The notes: generated by a model from the sequence alone, not told the origin. A stretch of 11,279 nt of DNA from Conidiobolus incongruus B7586 (GCA_000697335.1 JNEM01011997.1:1-11279); one strand, 5' to 3'; shown: positions 1 to 9,874, counted from the stretch's first letter. Numbers and translations: made by a program.

Positions 1-1058
1 AAAATTTATAAAAATTTAGAAAATATAACCATATTTAGTTTATTTACTAAATTATAGCTTATATAATTAAAATTACTTTATAAAATTAAATATTTTATTC
101 AAAAAAAATTACTTGAAATTTAATTAATTTATAAAATATTAAATTTTAATTTTTAATAAAAAAAGCTATTTTTATTTATTAAAAACTTATCAAAAAATAA
201 TAAATAATTATTAATAATATGGGTATATGAATAATAACCTATTTAACCAAATTTATCTTATAATTAAAATATTTTTTAAAATATTAGCCATTAATAACTT
301 ATGATATTATTTCAAGATTTTAACTTTTTTAAATACCTAATATATTTCTTAATATAAATTATAATAAATAATTAACTTATAAAAAAACACAATAGGGTGT
401 ATTATTATTATTATCTTTTTTAATTTTTATAAAATCAATTAAAGCTATAATGAATTTTAATAAAATATTTTAATTTAATTTACCAAACAAACTATTAATA
501 AGCTATTCTCATATTTTTTATTAATATTTTATTATGTTATATCTAAAAAATAGGGAATTTTTTAATTTATAATTTTCAAATATATTATTAAAGTTAAAAA
601 ATTATTAAATTGATTTAATATTAGTTATATAAAATAAATATTTTTAAATATAACTAAATCTAAAAAAAACAGAGTAAATATTATTGAACAGAATTTATTA
701 AAGCATAATTAAAAACTAAGGTTTTTATAATAAATTATTATAATTATCAAATTTTAAATTTCTTTATATAATCCTTTACTAAAATATCAATCAAAATGTT
801 AAATTAAGTTAAATTAATCTATTTTATAAATTCTTCTAAATAAACATTTTATTTATAAGAAAATTTTATTTATTATTATTATTATAAATTAAAATAATGT
901 ATTTAATTTTATTTAATTTTTAAAGGAAAATTAACTAATAGTAAATTTTATATTGTTCTTTTTTAAACAGAATTATTTTTAATTAGTTTTCTTAATATAA
1001 TTTAAGATAACTTATTATTTTGCAAAACTATTATAAAATACATAAAGTTATAAAAATT
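1..1058 (+). repeat. A+T-rich ~1.06-kb repeat, copy A (starts before the window)
   Basis: This gene-free block is roughly 85-90% A+T by eye and has stops in all frames. It is one copy of a diverged repeat. Its beginning matches the sequence about 1060 bases further on: the 19 bases ATTATAGCTTATATAATTA at 51-69 recur at 1109-1127, and the stretch starting AAATTTAATT at 116 recurs from 1183 with scattered changes. The inner part (about 590-1050) matches the right flank in reverse complement, including an exact 24-base match at 796-819 with 10757-10780. No coding remnant, poly-A tail or target duplication is visible, so the element class is unknown. Similarity is certain at the anchors. The exact boundaries are not. 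Confidence 0.75.
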
Positions 1059-1400
1059 TTCTAATTAAAAAAAATTAAAAAAACTACTATATTTAGTATA
1101 TTCTTTAGATTATAGCTTATATAATTATAATTGTTCTAGGTAATTAAAAAACTATCTTATCAGAAAAAAAACTTTTATAAGAAAATTTAATTGATTTGTA
1201 AAACATTAAATTTTAGTCTTTAATAACAAGAACTATTTTTAAAAAGTTTGCTAAAAGTATGGTAAAAAGTTATTAATAATAAAAGAGAGTATTAATTATA
1301 TATTATATTGTTATTTATATACATCATAAAATAAAAATTAAGAATAGTTTTTATTTTAAAATTTTGCCATTATTTGATTTAAGTAGTATTAATTTATATA
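1059..1400 (+). repeat. A+T-rich ~1.06-kb repeat, copy B (partial)
   Basis: This is a second, incomplete copy in direct orientation immediately after copy A, so the left flank is a tandem array. The register is given by 51 matching 1109, 116 matching 1183, and the GCCATT near 287 matching the one near 1365. It also matches the right flank inverted: 1251-1297, which includes TTATTAATAATAAAAGAG, aligns with the reverse complement of 10271-10317 with only a few changes over about 47 bases. Similarity fades near 1400, about 260 bp from the first gene. The sequence holds no gene. Confidence 0.75.
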
Positions 1401-1659
1401 GTAAAATTTGATATAACTTAAAGAATACTATAATTAAGTTAAAAATACTAATGATCAATTTATTATTTAATAATATTGATAGTATAAATTGATAACTTAA
1501 GTGCTAATCATGCGCTCATTATAATAGTATATAGTGTTAATAAATTTTCATAAATAATGATATTAGTAATCATGATTCGTTCGAGAATGAGCATTATATA
1601 TCACAAAATGGAATTAAAATGTTTTAAATATACCTCAGGGTAGTGACTGCTTAGAGGTC
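1401..1659. other. 3' flank of the unknown gene
   Basis: No gene lies here. The first 30 bases after the stop, on the minus strand (1659-1634), keep an exon-like base composition. They end at GAG followed by GTATAT, a good splice-donor match, after which the sequence becomes A+T-rich. A TACTAAT branch-like site and a TTAG acceptor (AG at 1505-1504) follow, so a 3'-untranslated intron of about 130 bp at 1633-1504 is possible. Two short direct repeats (TAATCATG near 1504 and 1567) and a 7-base inverted pair, GCTCATT/AATGAGC, are also present. All are short enough to be chance. Confidence 0.4.
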
Positions 1660-2811
1660 TCATCGTTGACGACCATTATTCTCATTAGTTCTCAATCTAT
1701 CTAAATCGATAATAGGAAGTAAAAGGGTTCTAAGCTCACCGCTTTGATTCACCAAAGTTGGGATGGTTGGAACTTGTGGAGCAGAGTTGTATAACTCCTG
1801 TAATACAGAAATGGATGAATTGTAGGCAACCATAGGTCGGTACCTAACTGATGATGAATTCAAAAGGGGAACGAGATCCAATTGTGCAGGACCTGCATTA
1901 GTTTCGTGGACTGACGGAGTAGGCACTGAATTAGATATAGTGTTCCTAGCCAAGCTTTGAGCGGGAGTTACATTAGTAGAGGTAGATTGAATCGTGTCTC
2001 TTTGTTGATTAGATGCAGCTGGAACAGGCTGGGTCTAAAATTGGTTAGATTATTTAAGAGAATAATAATGTAAGGGCTTACATGGGAAGGCTGTGGTGGT
2101 GGGACGACTCTGGGTGCGGCAGGAAGATTTGTCTGAACAGTAGCAGGAGTCTAAAAGAATAGAATAGAACGGAATAATCAATATAGAATAATTGTTTGGA
2201 TGATATTATCTTTACCTTACTAGCTAGATTCTGACGAATTGAAGGTCGAATAGGAGCATGATCAATTGCTCCAAATTCGTCATCAGATCCCATATCCATA
2301 TCACATTCATGGCTTTCTATTTGGCTTTGTTTCTCAATGTTTGGCTGAGATGTGTGAAAAGTAGAAGTAGTTGAAATAGTGGTAGGTTTTTTGGAAGCAG
2401 GGTTAGGATTTACATTCTGAGTAATGGATTCAGTAGCAGTTCTGAGCTTTTTAGCTTGTGGAGCTTCGACTAAATCTAATAAGAAAGATAAATACAGAAA
2501 ATTAGTACAACATTGATATATTTACTAGATGTATTAGTATTTTGTTCAACAGAAGGAGTGAATTGTGTGTTTTGTTGAGTAGGCTGTAACGGGGTAATTG
2601 GGTTATCCCCATTGGTATCAATATAAAAATCATTATCTGAAGAATCCGGAATCGGTGTGTTTGTAGAAATTTTAGTATTATATTGTTCACCATTGGTAAA
2701 TAATAATTTTTCCCCACTAATTATTACTTCTTCACTTTTAAGTTTATCATACAATTCTTTTAAAATCACCAAGTCATGGATATTGGGTCTTTCAGTTTTT
2801 ATGTAAACCAT
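1660..2811 (-). CDS. Unrecognised 329-residue Ser/Thr/Asn/Gln/Pro-rich protein, four exons
   Basis: Model: complement of 2526-2811, 2216-2475, 2082-2150 and 1660-2034 (990 nt, in frame). The introns are 50, 65 and 47 bp. The first acceptor could instead be 6 bases later, which also stays in frame. The ATG at 2811 is preceded by an in-frame stop, so no longer start is likely. I do not recognise the family. Residues 1-45 look folded and partly helical (IHDLVILKELYDKLKSEEV). Residues 45-225 are low-complexity, with a basic QAKKLR patch (about 102-107), an acidic DMDMGSDDEF cluster (about 154-163) and a proline run VVPPPQP in exon 3. The last 90 residues turn hydrophobic and ordered again (LDLVPLL, LLLPIIDLDRL). 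No signal peptide or membrane span is evident. A nuclear regulatory or scaffold role would fit this composition but is only inference. Confidence 0.75.
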
Positions 2812-2936
2812 GCTATATAAACATATATATGTAAATTATAATTTAGTATTTTATTATTTTGATAAAATGGCTTAATTTTCAATTAAACATAATTTCCCAA
2901 TATAAAATATCCTTTTTCACCAATTAAATTCTAAAA

Positions 2937-2947
2937 TTATTATGGGA
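2937..2947 (+). promoter_or_regulatory. Shared 11-base upstream element TTATTATGGGA (unknown gene)
   Basis: This exact 11-mer lies 126 bp upstream of the start codon of the minus-strand unknown gene, so in gene sense it reads TCCCATAATAA. The same 11 bases lie upstream of CFT1 and SCO1. A run of three Gs is rare in this background, which makes the recurrence notable. A binding factor is not known to me. Confidence 0.45.
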
Positions 2948-3491
2948 ATATTTCTGATAATTTTAACTAATTAATTCAATATATATTATATTCTAAATTA
3001 ATTGATTCAAGTTCCATTAAAGTATACTCAAGAACACAAAGTGCATAAGATAAAATATGATTAATGACGATTACATTATTTTTTTTATTTTTGATTATAA
3101 TAAATATAGCTAATTGCTTCTAATCAAAGCAAAAATTATGATTGATATCTTGTATAATAAATATATGTGTTAAAAGAATCAAGTGTTGAATTTATATTAT
3201 TTAAAATACAAAATTTTATAATTTTTATACTGCATTTTATACACAATTTTATTAATGAATCTTGAATTTTGATTCAATTGAATTATATAAATATTTAATT
3301 AATATTGATAAAAGTTAATAGTAGTTAATTCATTTTATTAAATTTGTTATGTCATTTTCAATACAGACAATTTTTGAATCAGAATGCAGAAATGATAAAT
3401 TTAAATTGTTGATAGTTAAAGTAATGATGAATATAAATTAAATTAGATAATAAAAATATATATTCAAACGATCTCAGAAAGTATAAAGCAT

Positions 3492-3497
3492 TTTATT
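3492..3497 (-). promoter_or_regulatory. Polyadenylation signal AATAAA of CFT1
   Basis: AATAAA reads on the minus strand starting 16 nt after the CFT1 stop codon, with a T-rich stretch further downstream. Its position suits a canonical poly(A) signal with a very short 3' untranslated region. In A+T-rich DNA the hexamer is common, so position is the main support. Confidence 0.5.
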
Positions 3498-3512
3498 AAT
3501 AATTCCTAAATC

Positions 3513-6500
3513 TTAAAAATGACTTGTCATGGTTTTGATCTCTTTCAGATCATTTAAAACAGAGTATTTAGTAGTACCAGTTAATTGAATAAATTTCTGT
3601 TGTTGGATATAATCTAAATCCAAGAAATTATTCAAATAATTACCATCTAATATCCCTTTAACTGGGTTGCGGTGTAATCGATGCTGAGGACTGATTAAAC
3701 TAAATGATGGATTAACATAATTTAATTATAAATATTAGTTATATGGAATTACCGGAAAGATTTGGGATTCAATCCTGCTAAGCTTTGAATGCCATTGATC
3801 ATACTATTATACAAAAGTGATAATCTTCTAAATGTAGTTTCTGTAATGGGTACCATTTGGATTATTGCTCCTTCCAATGTAACTAGATATGAGCAATATT
3901 AGACAATGTAAAATACATATTAAAATTTAATATACCTCCTAAACAATAATATGTAGTAGATAATAATGATCCATTTTGATTTGAATGAACTTTTTTGGCA
4001 GGAATTCGAATCCATTTGACAACCCTCCTATTGGTATGGAAGTCACCTTTAAACACCAACTTATTTCCAGAAAAACTCTGAAGATTAAAAGGATTATAGC
4101 TTAAAATAATATCATTTCCGAGTTCATCAGAAACCAAAAAGTTCATAGTATCGTCTTTGATCAAAATTTCAGCACTCATTACTTGACAAGGATGGTAATC
4201 CTTTCCTAATAACACAATTTTAGTGGGCTCAAGTTGGAAGCCTAAAAACCAAGCACTCTTATACAGGTCGCCCACTAAAAGATAGTTTTTACACACTGTG
4301 ATCGTTGTGATATACACTTGTAAATCGAAGAATGCAACTCCTTCTAATGTGGTATCATCTTCAAACTTTCGCATAATAAGTTTGTTTCCCATTCCTGTGA
4401 ATAAATAACCTTGAGCGTTGGCGAGAGCGGTGACTGGTCCTTTAGCATCAATAACAGCAATGCTTTTAAGCTTATGGCCTGTTTCAGGTTTTCCAGGTTC
4501 GGGAACAACTTCAATCACATCAAATACATAGAGTTTTCCTTTAATCGCTAAATCTTCTCCCATGCTGATGATGGTGCCAACAACAATATAATTTTTCCTT
4601 CCGGAGTGCGTTTGCTTGGTTTCCAAATCAGCTGAACAGATGCAGCTAACTATTTCATTGTCACCAAAATGATAGGTATCGACTGGTTTCCAAGTTAAGG
4701 GAGAGATCAAATCTAACTGATATTTTGATGTGGTAGGTAAATATGGAGGAGGGTTGTTGGGGTCATAAAATTTGGTCAAAATTTCGATAGGATCATTCGA
4801 GTCTTGATTTTGCTGAACTGTCGAGTCTTCAGTCAATCCGAAAGGTTGCTGGTGACTTGAGGCGAGTAAATAAGTATTGGTTCCTAAATGATGCGTTATT
4901 TTTTGAGGATTTCTTTCCATTGGAATGGATTTATGAATCCATTGAAATTCATAATCAAATCCATCTGGCAGTTGACATGTTCTCAGCATTCCTGATTGGG
5001 TGCAGAATACAAACCCATTGGAGCAATTTTTAGTATTGTAAGTGGAAAAACTAACGATATCCTTGGGTAAGTGAGTGGGATACTTGTTAATACCTCGCTG
5101 ATTATTACCAATAATCCAGCTTGGCTCAGAGTCTAGAATAAATACGCCTGATTTTCCTGATATATTTTCAAATGGGAAGAATCTTTTCATCGTGGCTTCA
5201 CTTGAGGTTTCGGCAGCTAAATCGGGTATAAAATTGAGAGCAATTCTGTTCAACTTGGTGGCTAGTTTTTTAGGATAATCAGAAATCCATGGTGAATGAA
5301 TAGGTAAAGAACGATCTAAAAAGAATTCATAGACAAATATTTCCCTAGTAACTGAGCCAAGTATCATATAAAGCTTCTCTTCAACGTTGAAAAAGGCTAG
5401 TTCACTAAAATCAACATCTGATGAAGAAATTGAGGTATTGTCATTTGCTTGTAAAGATTCTTTTTGATTGAGTAATGATGGTACAAGGGAAATTTTAGGG
5501 AAGTGGGCACATAGTTCACCAGAAGGCAATGAAAATAATTGCATGTCTCCTGATGGTTCAATTAGAGCTAAGAATAATTCGGAAGAATTGGGTTTAATGG
5601 ATTCTAACTCAGGATCGGTGCGAGGAGAGAGTTGTATAGGCGAATTTGTCACTTGAGGTGATTTTGTATCTTCAGCTGAGCCTGTCCCATACAAGTCAAG
5701 ATCTTCCTGTTCAATTTCGGCAGCTGAAAGTTTACGAATACCCTCGCTGTTAGGTTGTTGGTTAATAACAGCATCAGAGGTAATTTTATCCGAGCGCTTG
5801 TTTAATAGCTGTGAATTGGATTTGATAAGCTGTTCATTAGTAACGAATAAATCGTTTTTGCCACGGAAAAGAGATCCGCACTGGAATTTCTTTTGCTGAC
5901 TGCCAAATTCCGGTTCAATTGAACTCAATTCAGATGTTTCGTTGTTATATTTCAGGAGAGTAATTGAACCAGATTGGTGATGAAGTAGGACATAAGGCTC
6001 TAATATCGAAGCACTGGATACCCAAGATTCAATAACTCTATTTTTTGCTACGGTTTTAGAGCAAATCAAAGTATTCAACCCAGATCCAATCAATCTTAAA
6101 CCAGTTTTGTAAACTTGAACAAAAATTCCATAGCTAGGAAATTCTCCAAGAGCAACAGTTGGGCCTTGAGAATAAAATTTGTGAGCTTTAATCTCTTGTA
6201 ACTCATCACCACTAGAAAGAATTAAAGTTCTGTCGGACTTAGAAATTACCAAGTGATCATGGGTAGCTTCTGTTGCAGATTTTAATGTCCATAACCCTCG
6301 GCAACCAGGAAGCGAGAAAGAATTGCCACCTTCTGGCAAAATATGTTGATTAATAATATTCATTGAACCATGCTTTCCAACACCAGAGCACAATAAGATA
6401 TCATGTGGGATCACAGCTTCATCTGATCGCTTATCTTTAATAGCTCTATGAGAAGGACCGATAGCAAAATCGTTAATGGGACCTAAATTAGCGATTTCAT

Positions 6501-8350
6501 GCTCTATTTCGAACTCCCAGTCAAAATCTAATTTGATCATTTTTTTAGGTTGCTGAGAGTCTTGGAAGGGTTTATCATGGCCATAAAGATCCACATCAGC
6601 GTCCAAGTTGTCATTTTCTTTCAAGTGGTTAAAAATGTCAGTTTTTTCTTGCTCGGTAGTAATAGTTCGAATATGCGATTTTTTAAATTTTAAAAGACAA
6701 GATTTGCTCAGTTCAGATCCTAAGAATATTCGAAAATTGTCATCAAGGGTTATACCGCAATTTGATGGGACAGTCGTGCCTAAATGCTCCCAAATCATTC
6801 TGTTTAATCGCTTTCCATCCATTCTTAAGCCCAATCGATACATTTGACCTTCTTTTAAAATGAAAACAATTTCTTGAGGGTCTAAAGAGACAGAAACAGA
6901 TCTTTCGAGTGATAAATTATTGGATAGAGTTTGATTCATTTTCAAGTGAGTTGTTTTTCTTGAAAATTTATTTACCATAGCAGCATGTCCAACATGACCC
7001 TGATCGATATGGATAATGGAATTAGCTGTTACAAGAAGAAAACCACCACATGGCTTGATTAAAGGATGTAATCTGAGAGAATGAGTTGGAAGTGAGTTTA
7101 CATTAAATATGACAGGATGAGACTGATTATATATGTCTATTGAAATAACAATAATAGAGCAGATATCTGCTTTATAAAGGCTCCTATAAAGAGTTAGTAT
7201 TATATAGATAATCAAATGTACAATTATTTACCCTGTTGACGAAGCTTCTTTTTCGTATAAAATAGCCAGAGTAGGTAAATAATAATCGTTCAAAAAGCAC
7301 AAATCTATAATTCTTTTCATTTTCTTATCAAACTCCAATAAATTTAAAACGAAGCTTGGGATAAATGGTGTTTTTCTATTAATTAAAGATTAATAAAATT
7401 CAACTAGCATTGAATAAGGTATTCATATACCTTGATCCATTCTCTTTAGGAAATAACAAATCTTCGTTAGTCTTAAAAGGAAGAATTACCAAATGGTGTG
7501 AATAAATCTGATATGCTATACAAGAGCGTTGCATGTTGCATTTCAAATCTATGGGGTCGATATTTTGAGTCATCACATGTGTCTATTTATTAATATTAAT
7601 ACAAATTCTTTTGATTATCTTTGTATATATTTACCTTAAATTCATCCCTTTCAAAGTAATGCATGCTTAAGGTAGATAATTTGTTGGTACTTAGATTGAA
7701 TTCCAAAATAGAGCACTATTATAGAAAAAAAAGGATATTTAGAAATACGAGTATTAAATAGTTATAGTTTATAAAATGAAGGTTTATTAGAAATATATAT
7801 ATATGGATTTTGATGAATAATATTAACTAAATATTATTCGAGGGCCTAAATTCGCTTTAAATTTGGCTTTGAGTTATATTCATGTTCAAATTAACATATA
7901 GATGATGTGCAGTAAATACAAGCCAAAGATCAAATAAAAATCGAATTTAAGGCCCCAAATTCATCCAATGAGGAATATACGTCACTGGAAAATACTTTCA
8001 AACTAAGAGTTCAAATTTACCTTAGCTTCTTTAAATGCAACCAATATTAAATCCCTATCATTGGCTAATCCTAATTTAACACTATTTAAACCAATTACTT
8101 CTCCTTGTAAGGTTTCTTGAGTTATTAGTTCCAAGGTCTTTTGAGACTAGAATATGGAAAAGTTAACAATTTGAAAGAGTGTGTAATAGTTTAAAAATAC
8201 CTTATCTTGATTTTTATAAACAATATCATAAATCGTAATGATATTGGTTTTAATAGTGATCAACTGAGTAGTTTCTTTTCCTAATAATTTAGCCTTGGTG
8301 ACAAAATTAACACCAGTAGGAACGATTAGTTCTTGATTAAGAAAAAACAT
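3513..8350 (-). CDS. CFT1: CPSF160/Cft1: cleavage and polyadenylation factor large subunit
   Basis: Model: complement of 8201-8350, 8021-8146, 7635-7715, 7431-7582, 7232-7375, 3936-7183, 3753-3882 and 3513-3699. That is 4218 nt or 1405 residues, close to human CPSF1 (1443) and yeast Cft1 (1357). The introns are 54, 305, 52, 55, 48, 53 and 53 bp. The family is a nuclear scaffold of three beta-propellers that holds the factor recognising the AAUAAA signal before pre-mRNA cleavage and poly(A) addition. It is related to DDB1 and SF3b130/Rse1. Visible matches are the N-terminus with PTG near residue 11, LSMHYFERDEF near 110, SHPVIF near 240, two acidic DxDLYG loops (about 415 and 713) and the CPSF_A domain (about 1045-1375) with DVIEVVPEPGKP near 1107, AGLNPKSFR, and the terminal SHF. 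An in-frame stop lies just before ATG 8350. Residues 690-760 are a disordered insert. Introns cluster at both ends, leaving a 3248-nt central exon. Confidence 0.96.
7716..8020 (-). other. CFT1 intron 2, 305 bp, about six times longer than the others
   Basis: The donor is AAG followed by GTAAAT (8020) and the acceptor is ATAATAG (7716). The protein is continuous across the junction: FKEAK then CSILEFN aligns with human FKDAKLSVVEYD. No exon is therefore hidden inside. Every other intron in the window is 47-65 bp, so about 250 bp look extra. The middle holds an imperfect inverted repeat, and an (AT)n run lies near 7793-7804. Confidence 0.85.
7836..7964. repeat. Imperfect inverted repeat (foldback) inside CFT1 intron 2
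   Basis: The left arm, around 7841-7872, reads GGGCCTAAATTCG then, after a few bases, TTTGGCTTTGA. The reverse complement of the right arm, around 7920-7956, reads GGGCCTTAAATTCG then TTTGGCTTG. The arms are about 30-35 bases with small indels, and the spacer is about 47 bases. The GGGCC core stands out in this A+T-rich intron. It could be a small non-autonomous DNA transposon (MITE or foldback) or a structured intronic RNA. I see no clear target-site duplication and no second copy in the window. Confidence 0.55.
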
Positions 8351-8451
8351 TTTAACAAAGATTTATTAATACTTATAATCACAAATGCTTAATTCATTCA
8401 AGAAAAAATATAATAAATTGGATTTACACTTGCAAATCAGCTTTGTTAGTT

Positions 8452-8463
8452 TAATCCCCTAAT
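8452..8463 (+). promoter_or_regulatory. Variant of the shared element, TAATCCCCTAAT (CFT1)
   Basis: It matches TAATCCCATAAT at 9872-9883 upstream of SCO1 at 11 of 12 positions. It lies about 100 bp upstream of the CFT1 ATG, in the opposite orientation to the exact copy at 8500. The two CFT1 sites thus form an inverted pair with about 36 bases between them. Confidence 0.35.
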
Positions 8464-8499
8464 TTACTGATTACTTATCAATAATTATCAATTGAAATT

Positions 8500-8510
8500 T
8501 TATTATGGGA
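8500..8510 (+). promoter_or_regulatory. Shared 11-base upstream element TTATTATGGGA (CFT1)
   Basis: An exact copy of the 11-mer lies 150 bp upstream of the CFT1 start. On the minus (gene) strand it is preceded, two bases away, by TATATAAA (8520-8513), a possible TATA box. Orientation relative to the gene is the same as for the unknown gene. Confidence 0.45.
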
Positions 8511-8764
8511 TTTTTATATATCACCATTTTTACATAATTATTTTTTATCATTAAAATTAAATATAAAGTGTTAATTGTGGAATGAATTATTTAAAAGATT
8601 TAACTTTGAATATTTCACTTATAAGATCGATGAATTTTGAATTTTAATATAATAAATCAATGAATAATTTTGATTAATATAAAGGTTAATAAAAAAAATG
8701 ATGTTTTGAATAATTAAATTCTTAATAAATATTATTAATATTTTTAAAACAAGATTAAGTTTTC

Positions 8765-9789
8765 TTAATTCTGAGAAGTTTCTAATATGTGTTTCTTAAT
8801 AGCAGCAGTAGCTTCATCAGCAGTTCTATCTTTTCCGTAACAGTCGATGAACTTGCCATCAGGACCCATTAGATAGAAGAAAATAGAGTGATCAACTAAA
8901 TAGTCCTCTCCAGGTTGCACCTTGGGAGGCTTGCTAAAGTATACGCGATATGCTTTGGTCATCTTTTGAACTTGAGGGAAATCACCTGTCAAGCCAATGT
9001 ATCTTGGATGGAATTCTATTCGGTTTTAAAATTAATAAAACTTATAAACGGACTCTGTGAATTTTTTTACCTTGGAGATATTCTTTAATTACCTCAGGAG
9101 TATCACGTTGAGGATCACAAGTAACGAAAATAGGGACAACCAATTCTTTAAAGCGAGAATCAGCATCTATAAACAAATTATAGAATATTAAAATCGAATA
9201 TTATACTTAGATACTTCATATATTACCTAATTTATCAACAATTTCGGTAATTTTATCGAGCTCATCGGGGCATACATCAGGACAGTTAGTGAAACCGAAG
9301 TAAATTAACATATATTTGCCCAAGAAGTCGGTATCCTTAGTAATTCTTCCATTTTGGTCCAACAATTCAAAGGGACCACCAATTCTAGGTTTTCCAACTT
9401 GGATATTTTCAGCTTCTCTTCCTGTTTTAAAGAAATTAATTGAATAATTATTACAAAAACATTTTCATTAAACTACTCTCTTGTTTGCGTTGGGCAATAT
9501 TTTTCTTTTCATTTTCTAAATAATAATAGAGGCCAACACCTGTAGAAATAAATAAACCAACAGAAATCATATTAATTGGCTATATAAATTTGAATAATGT
9601 TAATAATAAATTCTATTAAATATAATATTATAATTATATTACCCCAACGTAAGCTTGATTTCTCTTGGTTTCGTTACTGACATTGCGGGTTAAAATTTTG
9701 TTATATGAGTTGGGTCTGATAAGAGGGTTTGAAAAGTTGAGTCTCTTACAGGATGTAGAGATAATATTTTTAATCAAATTCTTTGACAT
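8765..9789 (-). CDS. SCO1: SCO1 copper chaperone for mitochondrial cytochrome c oxidase
   Basis: Model: complement of 9643-9789, 9477-9579, 9227-9421, 9071-9166 and 8765-9015 (792 nt, 263 residues). The introns are 63, 55, 60 and 55 bp. Intron 2 uses a weak GTAGTT donor. SCO1 is an inner-membrane protein with a thioredoxin-like domain facing the intermembrane space that passes copper to the CuA site of Cox2. Residues 1-45 form an Arg/Lys/Ser/Asn-rich presequence lacking acidic residues until about 40. Residues 50-70 (starting PINMISVGLF) are the single membrane span. The copper ligands are present: Cys130 and Cys134 in TNCPDVCPDEL, and His223 in DYLVDHSIFFYLMGPDG. RDTPEVIKEYL and YRVYFSKPP are typical of fungal SCO proteins. 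Length is close to yeast Sco1 (295). No truncation is seen. The paralogue Sco2 cannot be excluded, but one gene of this type is usual outside yeasts and animals. Confidence 0.97.
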
Positions 9790-9856
9790 TATTATTTTTA
9801 TCGTTATTGACTTAATGATTTTTTATTTTTTAAATCATTATTTTGTGATCCTGATC

Positions 9857-9864
9857 TATTTATA
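9857..9864 (-). promoter_or_regulatory. TATA box of SCO1 (TATAAATA)
   Basis: TATAAATA on the minus strand begins 75 bp upstream of the ATG and sits 10 bp downstream, in gene sense, of the shared TTATTATGGGA element. The spacing is plausible for a core promoter. TATA-like words are common in this DNA, so the call rests on the exact consensus and position. Confidence 0.45.
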
Positions 9865-9874
9865 CTCAATCTAA

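Larger units (their letters stand above)
2812..3512. other. Intergenic region: CFT1 3' end and promoter side of the unknown gene
   Basis: About 700 A+T-rich bases separate the CFT1 stop from the start codon of the unknown gene. I see no open reading frame of note, no tRNA-like fold and no similarity to the ~1.06-kb repeat. It contains the CFT1 polyadenylation signal near 3492 and the shared TTATTATGGGA element at 2937, listed separately. The rest is unassigned. Confidence 0.6.
8351..8764. other. Intergenic region: SCO1 3' flank and CFT1 promoter side
   Basis: There are 414 bases between the SCO1 stop and the CFT1 ATG. The part nearest SCO1 is very A+T-rich and has no clear AATAAA on the minus strand. 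The stretch 8420-8470 is less A+T-rich and may be CFT1 5' leader. It holds TAATCCCCTAAT at 8452, a near-copy of the shared element. No additional gene is visible. Confidence 0.55.

Noticed and set aside
1-1400. Mitochondrial DNA insertion, telomere or replication origin as explanation of the A+T-rich flank
   Set aside because: No mitochondrial gene or tRNA sequence, no short telomere-type repeat and no diagnostic origin motif is visible. Only the long repeat is supported.
1504-1592. GCTCATT/AATGAGC inverted pair as a terminator or insertion end
   Set aside because: The pair is only 7 bases and does not extend on either side. It is expected by chance in this composition.
2502-2717. Second minus-strand reading frame of 71 codons
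   Set aside because: It overlaps the first exon of the unknown gene in another frame and runs into its first intron. It would break the in-frame four-exon model.
5468-5656. Plus-strand reading frame of 62 codons
   Set aside because: It is antisense to the well-supported CFT1 central exon and has no recognisable content of its own.
6608-6847. Plus-strand reading frame of 79 codons
   Set aside because: It also lies antisense within the CFT1 central exon. It arises from the open complementary strand of a real exon.
7800-8020. Box C/D or H/ACA snoRNA in CFT1 intron 2
   Set aside because: TGATGA-like words occur only on the strand antisense to the intron and no matching CTGA box is placed. No hinge and ACA arrangement could be seen either.
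1660-9789. Operon or functional cluster of three co-directional genes
   Set aside because: Spacers are 414 and 701 bp, each gene has its own upstream element, and the functions are unrelated.
9665-9874. Plus-strand reading frame of 69 codons
   Set aside because: It overlaps SCO1 exon 1 and the TATA box in antisense. It is hydrophobic only because the DNA is T-rich.
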